Positions 50,507 to 58,832 of a DNA stretch of 64,000 bases are shown here, piece by piece. The DNA is taken from the NCBI GenBank assembly GCA_045660225.1, contig JAZRDK010000077.1, positions 11,351 through 75,350 on the forward strand, given 5' to 3'. A program made the translations under genes and the position numbers. The stretch comes from Scatosoma sp045660225. Lineage in GTDB: Bacteria > Bacillota > Clostridia > Christensenellales > Borkfalkiaceae. Position 1 is the stretch's first letter. Each line of letters starts with the position of its first letter. Under the pieces are notes generated by a model. That model worked only from the letters and a program-made list of their open reading frames with translations, ran no database searches and was not told the origin of the DNA.

Positions 50507-51817
50507 TTATTTACCCATATTGATTTCCAGGGGATTGATGTTCGGCATCGGGATTTCCACGACGTCCTTGGGTTCGCGCGTTTTGTACAAACCGTGCGTA
50601 AAGTCGGGGAAGTCTACGGGCATACCCGTTTTCAGCGAGCGTTCGGAAAGGTACGTAATACACATCCAGGTAACGGCGTCGTAGACGTCGATAGGCATTT
50701 CCTTGCCGTTAAGCATACAGTCTGCAAGCACTTCAAACTCAAAATAGTCCATACCGCCGTGCCCCTTTTCCAAGATTTCAGGCGTAACCGCCTTCCACAT
50801 ATCTACAAGGTAAGCGTCTTCGTATTTCTTCGCGTTGTTGTAGAAATAGTTGTGCGCCTTGCCTTCCGACATACCAGAAATCACTTCGCCGTTTTCCTGC
50901 GTGTACTTACTGCGGTGGTGGTCGAATTTCGGCGTGTCAAGGAAGACCATATTGTTGTTTTGGTTGTACATACCCTTCGTACCCCTAACTTCCAGCTGAC
51001 GCGAGTAAATACGGGGCAGGGTCGTGTCCAAGCGAATCGTAACCAACTCGCCATTTTCGCAGGTAATCATCGTTTCAACGAGGTCCGCCTGCTTAAATTC
51101 GACGTCTTTCAAATATTCCAAACCTTCCTTGTCCTGCACGTATTCGTGAAGACCCTGCGAAGGCAAGCCCGTCGAACGGGATACAAGCGACACGAAACGG
51201 TTGCCCCTATTGATGTTCAAAATCTTCGCAATCGGGCCGATTTCGTGCGTGGGATAGTTTTCGCAGTTTCTACTTATATAGTTTCTCAAACGGTAATGAC
51301 GGGTCTTGTCGCCGTACGAAATTTCTTGGCGCAAATCGTGCCCGTACGCGCCCGTACAGTACATAATGCGACCAAACACACCGTTTCTAACCAGCGCCGT
51401 TGCCAACAACTCGTCGCGGTTAAAGCAACAGTTTTCCAAGAACATAAACGGCGTTTTCGTTTCTTCGTACACTTTCACAAGCTCGAAACACTCTTCTTCG
51501 TCGTACGCACCGCCTACTTCCATAGCAACGGCAATATTTCTTCTCATTGCGTCGATGGAAATGGCAACGTGTACTTCCCAGTTTGCAACGACAACCGCCA
51601 AATCGGGTTTGAGTTCTTCAAACATTTTAATATGGTCGGTGTACACCTGGGGACGCTTGCCCGTCTTCTTTTCAAATTCGTCGGCGAGCGAAATCGCCTT
51701 ATCTTCGTACGGGTCGCATACGCCCACCGTTTCATACGCGTCGATACTCATTACGCAACCGCCCGTACCAAACGCCCTATGTCCGCAACCGCAAAATACC
51801 GTTTTAATCTTTTCCAT
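50507..51817 (-). CDS. Gfo/Idh/MocA family protein, GH109-like
   Basis: 436 residues from the ATG at 51817, with AAGGAG upstream. Rossmann N-terminus (VFCGCGHRAFGTGG). The segments MFLENCCFNRDELLATALVRNG, GAYGHDLRQ, ENYPTHEIGPIAKILNINRGNRF and SQGLHEY resemble GH109 enzymes, which cleave alpha-N-acetylgalactosamine by an NAD-dependent mechanism. No signal peptide is visible, so it would act in the cytoplasm on imported oligosaccharides. An ordinary sugar dehydrogenase remains possible. It follows the barrel gene by 14 bases. Confidence 0.82.
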   Translation of the reverse strand: MEKIKTVFCGCGHRAFGTGGCVMSIDAYETVGVCDPYEDKAISLADEFEKKTGKRPQVYTDHIKMFEELKPDLAVVVANWEVHVAISIDAMRRNIAVAMEVGGAYDEEECFELVKVYEETKTPFMFLENCCFNRDELLATALVRNGVFGRIMYCTGAYGHDLRQEISYGDKTRHYRLRNYISRNCENYPTHEIGPIAKILNINRGNRFVSLVSRSTGLPSQGLHEYVQDKEGLEYLKDVEFKQADLVETMITCENGELVTIRLDTTLPRIYSRQLEVRGTKGMYNQNNNMVFLDTPKFDHHRSKYTQENGEVISGMSEGKAHNYFYNNAKKYEDAYLVDMWKAVTPEILEKGHGGMDYFEFEVLADCMLNGKEMPIDVYDAVTWMCITYLSERSLKTGMPVDFPDFTHGLYKTREPKDVVEIPMPNINPLEINMGK

Positions 51818-51831
51818 AATCCTTTCTCCTT

Positions 51832-53520
51832 TTAGTCTATCTTTATGAGAATTTTTCCGTTTTTGGGTGTCAAAGTATATTCCTGGGCAATAAATCCGCC
51901 CGTAAGGAAGAAGATTTCTTCCTTCTTTTCTATTTCGCCTTCTAAAACGGTCAAATTTCCGCAAATTAACGGCAGGACGTATTTCGTATCGTCCGCGTCG
52001 CTAATCTCGATTTTAAGCCCGTTTTCGCTAAGCATAAACGCAATCTTGGGGTGCACGCCGTCCAAGGTTTGGTCGTTTTTCGACGTCAGCCCCGTTTGCG
52101 CCTTCACCGTGTATTCCGCGTCCGTTTTTTCAAACGACGTCGTCGCCGATTGATAGAAGGATGACGCGTATTCGACGCCGTCCTTTACCGCCGTAAACCT
52201 GGGGACGAGCGGACGGTGTTTGTCGCGGTTTAACGTTTGTTGCATATTCGTCGGCTCGACCAAAAAATAGTCGGTAACCGACGCCATAACCATCGGACCT
52301 TTCGTTTTGTGGTGGAGCGCGGTCAGCGTACCGCCCGTTGCGTGTCCGCTGAAGAAGACGTCGAAATCGTAGTCGGTAATCGTCGCCAAATAGTCGCCCT
52401 TAATAAAACGCCAGGTGTTGACTTCGGGATAATATTTACAACCTTCACGCTTGTCCGAAGGGATTTCTACGCCCTGTGGACACAGGTATTTTTCGTCGAC
52501 GTTTTCCAGCGCAAACGCAATGGAATTGACGTGTTCGAAAAGGTGGTGCGTGCAGGCGTGTTCGCCGTTTTTCTTATAATCGGGTCCGCCGTACAAAAAT
52601 CCGTCCGGGGAGCATTTTTCCAAAAGTTGCGTGTTTCTGTACGCGCCTTCCGCAAACGCCGGGTTTTTGTCCGCAAGCAAAAGGAGCATCGGCGCGCAAC
52701 CGTCCGACGTACGAGAACCCCAGTACGTCCACTTGTTGTTTCTGTTGCCGAAACTGTTGTCCCAACCGCCGTCGGGGAGCAGGAAGTCGAAATGCGCCGA
52801 AATAATAGGCAGGACGTCTTCCAGCAGTTTTTCGTCGCCGATTTCGTGCGCGTATTTGACGAGCGCCGGCAACGATTCTTCTACGTTATAGCCAACGTCC
52901 ACCGACTTACAGCCCTTTGCGGAAACCTTGTCGTGCGGTTTACTTTCGCCGTACAAAAGTCCGCTTTCGCTGATATGTGCTAACGCGTAGCTTACCAAAC
53001 GATGCGCGCGGTCTAAATACTTTTGCTCTCCAAAGTAATTGCCGGAAAGCGCCAAGGCAAGCCCGTTGGTGGTTGCATAGTTGATGTTTGCAGGCGATTT
53101 TTCGTCCAAGTTCAGATACAGCCACTCCGCCATACCCCTTGCGCGCGTTTCAAACGCGGACTTGGTTTTCTCGTCCAAAACGTCTTTGCCGGCACGTAAC
53201 GCTTCGATGACGGCGATTTGGTGGAACGTCGTCGTATAGCGCCAATTTGCCTGCGCGTCGTTGTACAACGCACCGTCCGTGCAAAGCATATTTTCGCCGT
53301 AGGCGAAGACTTCTTTCGCCGCTTTTAAGTATTTCTTTTTGCCCGACAATTTTGCCATCACGACAAAGCCGTATACGGCGTCGGGACATCTACCGTGTAT
53401 CATTTTACACGAGCGACACCAAATTCCGCCACGGAACGCCTTGTCCTTGCCCTTGTCCTGCACGGAAATCAATGCGTCGCAATACGCTTTTAATAACCTT
53501 TTGTAGATATTCTTTTCCAT
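51832..53520 (-). CDS. (alpha/alpha)6-barrel protein, probable carbohydrate-active enzyme
   Basis: 562 residues from the ATG at 53520; GGGAAG precedes it. The first ~380 residues look like an (alpha/alpha)6 toroid (GGIWCRSCKMIHGRCPDAVYGF, NVEESLPALVKYAHEIGDEKL, GGWDNSFGNRNNKWTYWGSRTSDG), and the last ~180 like a beta-sandwich (FDVFFSGHATGGTLTALHH, YVLPLICGNLTVLEG). This combination is found in polysaccharide lyases and some hydrolases. No signal peptide, so it is probably cytoplasmic. I cannot assign a family. It has its own promoter with a leader hairpin. Confidence 0.7.
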   Translation of the reverse strand: MEKNIYKRLLKAYCDALISVQDKGKDKAFRGGIWCRSCKMIHGRCPDAVYGFVVMAKLSGKKKYLKAAKEVFAYGENMLCTDGALYNDAQANWRYTTTFHQIAVIEALRAGKDVLDEKTKSAFETRARGMAEWLYLNLDEKSPANINYATTNGLALALSGNYFGEQKYLDRAHRLVSYALAHISESGLLYGESKPHDKVSAKGCKSVDVGYNVEESLPALVKYAHEIGDEKLLEDVLPIISAHFDFLLPDGGWDNSFGNRNNKWTYWGSRTSDGCAPMLLLLADKNPAFAEGAYRNTQLLEKCSPDGFLYGGPDYKKNGEHACTHHLFEHVNSIAFALENVDEKYLCPQGVEIPSDKREGCKYYPEVNTWRFIKGDYLATITDYDFDVFFSGHATGGTLTALHHKTKGPMVMASVTDYFLVEPTNMQQTLNRDKHRPLVPRFTAVKDGVEYASSFYQSATTSFEKTDAEYTVKAQTGLTSKNDQTLDGVHPKIAFMLSENGLKIEISDADDTKYVLPLICGNLTVLEGEIEKKEEIFFLTGGFIAQEYTLTPKNGKILIKID

Positions 53521-53528
53521 AACTTCCC

Positions 53529-53563
53529 AAAAAAGACGGGGTACGGGTTTTTCCCGTACCCCG
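53529..53563 (-). promoter_or_regulatory. Terminator-like hairpin in the leader of the barrel gene
   Basis: CGGGGTACGGG and CCCGTACCCCG form an 11-bp perfect stem with a five-base loop, followed on the minus strand by TCTTTTTT and then GGGAAG and the ATG. It begins about six bases after the predicted transcript start. Confidence 0.75.
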
Positions 53564-53575
53564 CGCGTCCATCTC

Positions 53576-53604
53576 ATTATACGAAATACTTTTTCATTTG
53601 TCAA
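53576..53604 (-). promoter_or_regulatory. Consensus promoter inside the polysaccharide locus
   Basis: Minus strand TTGACA (53604-53599), 17-bp spacer, TATAAT (53581-53576); predicted start near 53569. Confidence 0.85.
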
Positions 53605-53641
53605 TAGACTTTCTTTACGTCTTTATGGACAAAATGAACTT

Positions 53642-56600
53642 TTACGCGTTTACGACGTTGAAGGTAATACCTATAGGCGTAACCGTTACCGATGCAAAAT
53701 AATAGGTAATTTCCGCCGCGTTGATGACGACGTTTTGGTACGTCGTTTTCGTGTCGTTTTCACGTGTAAATACTTCGCTAATCTTCTTGCCAGGTGCGTT
53801 TATCGTCAAGTTGACGTATTTACAGTTTTTCGTACCAAAGGCAATGATACCCGTCGTTTTGTTTGCGCTGTCGCTGTCGTCCCAAAGCGCCAAGTCTGCA
53901 CTTGCAGCGAAGGTGATGGTTACGTTTTCTATCGTTGCGCCACCCATACCTCTTGCAAGAAGGACGTCGTTGTGCGCCGAACGGAGCACGCCTTCGAAGG
54001 TAAGGTTTTTAATGACCGCACCTTCGCTGATTTGGCCGAGGAAACCGTTTCTCGTCGACTTGTAGTTCAAGAGTTTGTGTCCCCTACCGTCCAAGGTTGC
54101 GACAAAACCCATCTTGTGGTCCCAGTCGTTTACCCAGAGCACGTTGTTCATGGCTTCTTCTTCAAAGTCTACGTCTCTGTCAAGCACGTAGTGGCCGTAA
54201 ACCATATGCCCTGCTTTCTTTACGACGAGCGACTGTTCCATTTCAATCTTCGAAGAAAGTACCTTCGTAATCAAAAGCACCTTCGTTTCAAACACGTACA
54301 CGATTTCGCCTGCATACATTTCGATAATCAGCATTTTTTCGCCGTAATTTTCTACGCCAAACGCAGACGTGTAGAACGTGAACGTGCCGTTAGAATACGA
54401 GAACTTGGTTTCGTCGATAATTCTTTCGTCGATTCTCGCCGAAAGAATTTCGCCGTAGTCTTTGCCCGGTTCTACTGTAAAGCTTACGCTTTCCGTTGCC
54501 GTTTCATTGACGCGGAAAATCGTCTTGTTTTCCGTCGCATCGTACGTAGACGTCAAATCCAAATCGACGTCCTTTGCAGGTGCGTCCGAGCGAATTAATA
54601 CTCTTTCGTAAACCTGTGCCACGAAAAGAATCTCAATTTCGACGCCTTCGTAGGAAACGGTTGCCAACGTCGAGCCGTCCGATACGGCAACGATGTTGCC
54701 TTCTTCAAGCTTGACGATTTCTTCGTCGAATTCCCATTCAAAATCCTTCGCCTCTGCCTTTTTGCCTTCTATGTAAATAGCGATATGCGCATTAGGGTTG
54801 AAGGGTTTGCCGATAGAGTATTGATAAACCCCGCCGTTTTGCGTCAAGCCTTCCACTTTTACCATCTTGCCGGCAAGCGAAATGCCTTCAAAAAGCGCAA
54901 CGTCTTTCGTCGTGCAGTTGGTTACAATCGCGTCTTTTACAACGACGTTTTCGTAGGTGGAAGAGCCTTCGCTTACGCCGATAAGGCAGAAGATTTCGTG
55001 GTTTTGACCAACGATGGTAACGTTTTTGTAAACGTTATTTTTCGTAGAGTGCGAAAGGAAACCGCCCTTGCCCGTACCACTAATCGCGCCGTTTTCAGGC
55101 GTCGAATCTGCGGTAAGGTTAATGGTTACGTTTTCTACCGTTGCTCCGCCCATAGCACGCGCCAAAACTGAACGACTTGTCATGCTTGCGCCTGCGCCAA
55201 CGTAAAGCAAGTTTTCAAAGACGATATTTTTAATGACAGCGCCGTTGCCGACTTGCGACATCAAACCATAGTTATCCGACTTGCAGTTTTTGATGGAGTA
55301 GCCTTTGCCGTCCAACGTGCCTCTAAAACCGTTTACGTAGTTAAAGTCCGTCGCATAATCCGAGCCCATGCCGTAACCTGCCAGCTCTAAATCTGCGCCC
55401 AACGCGTAGTAACCGAAGTTTACGTCGCCCGCCCATTTCGTAGGTACGTAGGCGCGATAGTCCGCAAGCGTGTTGATAACCTTCGTAATCATCAACGTTT
55501 TTACGGTGAAATTGTAAATGACGTCGTCCACTTCCGATTCAAATACAAACGTCTTTTCGCCGTACGTGTCCGTACCGAAGAAGTTTGCCGTCGTTCTTGC
55601 TTTGCCGTTTGCAAATTCAAAAATGCCTTCGTCCAAAGGTTTTCCATCCAGCGTAACGCTGATAAGGTTACCGTAATTTACGCCTTCTTCACCAAGCGCA
55701 AGCTCGACAAATTGCATCGCGTTGGCAGTAAACGTTCTTTCGCCGTTTATGTTTGCTGCGCCTTGCTTTTCCGTAACGACTGCGCTGATGTTTACGTCCA
55801 AGTTAACGTCCTGCACGCCTTCCGCCGTGATATACTGACGGTCTTTTGCAACGCGGACTTGTACGTTGACGGGCCAATCTTTATACGTCGTCGAAAGGGT
55901 TACTACACCTTCCTTTTTACCTACAAGTTTGCCGTCTTGGTCAATTTCCACAACGTCCGTGTCCGAAATCGTCCAAGTCAACGAATCGTTGGGTACAAGT
56001 ACGCCCTTGTCGTAGATTTCTACGTTGGACGTGTATATCGGCGCGTATTCCTGCAAGCCTTTGCGGACGCAAAGCTCGTTAACGTCGCCGTTCATGACTG
56101 CGTCTTTCACAAGGTATATAACGTCCACTTCTTTTACGCTGATATTCACAGTTTCCGCGTACGTTTGACCGAAAATGGTTGCGTATACGGTAAACTGCGC
56201 CTCGCCCGTTTCGTTTGCAACAAACGTCCAGTTGTTACCTTCCGTCGTTGCAGAAACCGCCGTGTTGCCTTCTTCGTTGGCGTTGAAACCGTACGTCGCG
56301 TACGCCGAAACGTCGATGCCGTTGTACGTAAGCGACGCCGTAATCGTATAGCTCGTTCCCTTCAAGATGGAAAGGTTGGTTTCCACCGCGAAAACAGGAA
56401 GCGCTCTCTTTCTCAAAACGGTAACGGTGCAGACGTCGGCAACGTCACCGCACTTTGCGGTAATCGTAACCGAGCCTTCTTTTACGTTTGCCTGCAAGAC
56501 GCCGTTTGCGTCCACAGAAACGATGCTAGGGTCAGAACTTTCCCAAACGACTGCGCCCGCGTTTTTCGTTTCCACGGTCAACGCACGCGTTTCGAAACAG

Positions 56601-56776
56601 TCCATCGTCAACATCGAGTCGGTGATGTCCACCACCGTCTTCAACTCTTCTACAGACGACGAAGACGTATCGACGCTGGACGACGTAGAAGAATCTCCGT
56701 CGTCTTTACAACCGACCATAAGCAGGGTCGACGCCGATAAAATGCCGAGCAATCCAAAAATAATTTTCTTTTTCAT
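53642..56776 (-). CDS. Modular surface lipoprotein sharing the giant protein's module
   Basis: 1,044 residues. Lipobox signal (LLGILSASTLLMVGC) and a Ser-rich linker. Residues ~45 to 320 are Ig-like (BIG2-type: WESSDPSIVSVDANGVL, DVVEIDQDGKLVGKKEGVV). Two copies of the module seen in the giant protein follow: copy 1 from VNLDVNISAVV (near 325) through ITKVINTLADYRAY, GFRGTLDGKGYSI and IKNIVFENL to TVENVTI; copy 2 from VDLDLTSTY (near 735) through ITKVLSSKIEME, GFVATLDGRGHKL and IKNLTFEGV to TIENVTI. It lies 13 bases after the DUF4838 lipoprotein gene and is last of the upstream surface-protein block. Probably glycan-binding or structural. Confidence 0.85.
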   Translation of the reverse strand: MKKKIIFGLLGILSASTLLMVGCKDDGDSSTSSSVDTSSSSVEELKTVVDITDSMLTMDCFETRALTVETKNAGAVVWESSDPSIVSVDANGVLQANVKEGSVTITAKCGDVADVCTVTVLRKRALPVFAVETNLSILKGTSYTITASLTYNGIDVSAYATYGFNANEEGNTAVSATTEGNNWTFVANETGEAQFTVYATIFGQTYAETVNISVKEVDVIYLVKDAVMNGDVNELCVRKGLQEYAPIYTSNVEIYDKGVLVPNDSLTWTISDTDVVEIDQDGKLVGKKEGVVTLSTTYKDWPVNVQVRVAKDRQYITAEGVQDVNLDVNISAVVTEKQGAANINGERTFTANAMQFVELALGEEGVNYGNLISVTLDGKPLDEGIFEFANGKARTTANFFGTDTYGEKTFVFESEVDDVIYNFTVKTLMITKVINTLADYRAYVPTKWAGDVNFGYYALGADLELAGYGMGSDYATDFNYVNGFRGTLDGKGYSIKNCKSDNYGLMSQVGNGAVIKNIVFENLLYVGAGASMTSRSVLARAMGGATVENVTINLTADSTPENGAISGTGKGGFLSHSTKNNVYKNVTIVGQNHEIFCLIGVSEGSSTYENVVVKDAIVTNCTTKDVALFEGISLAGKMVKVEGLTQNGGVYQYSIGKPFNPNAHIAIYIEGKKAEAKDFEWEFDEEIVKLEEGNIVAVSDGSTLATVSYEGVEIEILFVAQVYERVLIRSDAPAKDVDLDLTSTYDATENKTIFRVNETATESVSFTVEPGKDYGEILSARIDERIIDETKFSYSNGTFTFYTSAFGVENYGEKMLIIEMYAGEIVYVFETKVLLITKVLSSKIEMEQSLVVKKAGHMVYGHYVLDRDVDFEEEAMNNVLWVNDWDHKMGFVATLDGRGHKLLNYKSTRNGFLGQISEGAVIKNLTFEGVLRSAHNDVLLARGMGGATIENVTITFAASADLALWDDSDSANKTTGIIAFGTKNCKYVNLTINAPGKKISEVFTRENDTKTTYQNVVINAAEITYYFASVTVTPIGITFNVVNA

Positions 56777-56789
56777 GTTCGTCCTCCCC

Positions 56790-58814
56790 TTACATTAAGC
56801 CCCATCTCTTGTAGGTTTCCGTTACGTAGCGATGCTCCGTATCTTGAACAAGTCCAAGTTCGTCAGCGTCTACCTTAAACTGTTCGCGAAGTTTACGGAT
56901 TTCCGTAGCCGTGTAACTTGCTTCGTGCAAGGTGCAAAGCGCGTATTGAGGGAACAGCGTTTCAATCTTGATATGTTTTACGTACTTTTCCCAAAGCGTA
57001 GGATTTTCAAGTTCTAAATGCGCAACCGCCTTATACGCTTTGTCCATATCTTCAAGCCAACCTTCCAAAAGCTCCTTCGGCCAGTAACGTTTTTCACTAC
57101 CGATTTCTTGGTAGACACCGCCCGCAAGCTCGTTGGGGTAAACTGCTTCAAGGTACGTTTCCCATTCGCGGAGTTCGTTGTAGTAGTTCAACATAATATC
57201 CGCAGCAGGACCGTAGTAGTGCGTAAAGAACTTGTTCTTATAGTATTCGTACGAAATCGTAACGTCGAATTGCGCCCTAGAGTCAAGGTATTCCTTTAAC
57301 TTACCAAAGCAGGTTACGTTTTCGCTGTAACGTTGACCTTCGTTGTAGATAACGTTTGCGCCGTTCTGCTTGAAGAAGTAGTAGGTGTCCACCATCGACG
57401 AGTAGGTGTTATACGGGAACATATAGTGATGGTAGTCCGTTTCGTATACCCAAGCCATGAAGTGGTCCGTGTACTCACTCCAGTTGCGTACTTGTTCTGC
57501 ATACACTTGGTTAGATTCGTGATAGAACGGGTGTATGTATTTCGCGTGCAAAGGCGCGATGAATACGGTAATGTTAGGGCTACACTTAAGCGTAGGGTCT
57601 TCTGCTACGGGCGTCGTAGGAGGCGCGGAGGACGTGTGGTATGCAAAGAAGGAAATTTGCACCCTTCTCTTCTTCGTGCCCGTTTCTTGCGCGTAGTCTT
57701 CAAGCGCCTTTTGGAATTTCGCGTCAAGGTCGTTCATATAACGAATAATCGTCGCCGAAATTGCGCCGTCCTTTTCCAAAACGCGCGTACATTCGTCACA
57801 GTCACAACAAACGGGCGCGTCCGCCTGCGTAATCGTGATGACGCCCTGTTCGGGTTGCGACAAAACTTCGTTCATCATAACTTCGAGCATAGCTTCTTGC
57901 ATCGCTTCGTATTTCTCTTGATTACCGCGCGCCGTATAACAAAGCTGTCTATGCGTAGCGTTGGTCGAGAACCACTCGGGATACTCCGAAAGCCACTTTT
58001 CCACGGGAAGGAATTCGAAAATGTTGTGTACCGTCTTACGACCTTCACCAACCCTTACGAAAAGGAGGTTGGTGTCAAAGCCCATGCCGTACTTACCTGC
58101 ATCCGTCATCCAGTTGGTATAATTACGGTAATCGTAGTCGGGACGTTCGATGATGTCCAAATCAGGCAAGGTAGCCGCAACGTTTTCGTATACGACGGTG
58201 TCGTGCGCAATCATATCATAGCCGATAACCGCTTTCAAGAAAGCGATTGCGCCGTGTTGATAACCGTTGTACATATCTACTTCAATAAATACGGAATTGC
58301 CGTACGATTTTACGTAGTAGCCTGCAGGGCCAAGGTCTTCTTCGGGCATTTTCAAGCCACAGTCTTCGAAAACATCGGTGCAACCGACGAAGATGCATTT
58401 CGTATTTTTGTCTACCGTTGCTCCGGATTCCTTAAACGCCGTCAACGTTTGAGGCGTGAAACTCGCGTTAGATGCGTCGCTAAGGTGCTGGGAAATGAAC
58501 GTTGCCGCACGCATTTTGTACACGTCCGTTTCTTCTACGATGATTTTATAATCCGTCGTAGCCTTTTTCGTACCTGCGTCCGTAACGAACGTTCTGTCCG
58601 TAGGCGTTACGTTGACTTTATGCAACGTGTTGGTGAGAGGCCCTCTGTCGTACGTGTCGTTGTAAACGTTTTCAGGGGTTGTGCCTTCTACAGAGCTTGT
58701 CTGCGACGAGTCGCCACTTTCACCGTCGTCCTTACAACCTGCGAAGGAGAAGACGCTGAACAACGAAACGCCTGCAAGCATCATAGAAAACAATTTCATA
58801 AATTTATTTTTCAT
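56790..58814 (-). CDS. DUF4838 surface lipoprotein
   Basis: 674 residues. Lipobox signal (SLFSVFSFAGC) and a serine-rich linker. Residues ~60 to 200 form a GH67N/GH20b-like small domain (AATFISQHLSD, HGAIAFLKAVIGYDMIA); residues ~210 to 500 match DUF4838 (RPDYDYRNYTNWMTDAG, VITITQADAPVCCDCDECTR with a CxCxxC cluster, RVQISFFAYHTSSAPPTTP, ITVFIAPLHAKYIHP). DUF4838 proteins sit with glycoside hydrolases in many loci and are suspected to act on glycans; no activity is known to me. It lies between two large surface protein genes. Confidence 0.88.
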   Translation of the reverse strand: MKNKFMKLFSMMLAGVSLFSVFSFAGCKDDGESGDSSQTSSVEGTTPENVYNDTYDRGPLTNTLHKVNVTPTDRTFVTDAGTKKATTDYKIIVEETDVYKMRAATFISQHLSDASNASFTPQTLTAFKESGATVDKNTKCIFVGCTDVFEDCGLKMPEEDLGPAGYYVKSYGNSVFIEVDMYNGYQHGAIAFLKAVIGYDMIAHDTVVYENVAATLPDLDIIERPDYDYRNYTNWMTDAGKYGMGFDTNLLFVRVGEGRKTVHNIFEFLPVEKWLSEYPEWFSTNATHRQLCYTARGNQEKYEAMQEAMLEVMMNEVLSQPEQGVITITQADAPVCCDCDECTRVLEKDGAISATIIRYMNDLDAKFQKALEDYAQETGTKKRRVQISFFAYHTSSAPPTTPVAEDPTLKCSPNITVFIAPLHAKYIHPFYHESNQVYAEQVRNWSEYTDHFMAWVYETDYHHYMFPYNTYSSMVDTYYFFKQNGANVIYNEGQRYSENVTCFGKLKEYLDSRAQFDVTISYEYYKNKFFTHYYGPAADIMLNYYNELREWETYLEAVYPNELAGGVYQEIGSEKRYWPKELLEGWLEDMDKAYKAVAHLELENPTLWEKYVKHIKIETLFPQYALCTLHEASYTATEIRKLREQFKVDADELGLVQDTEHRYVTETYKRWGLM

Positions 58815-58832
58815 TTTCTTTTCACTCCTTCT

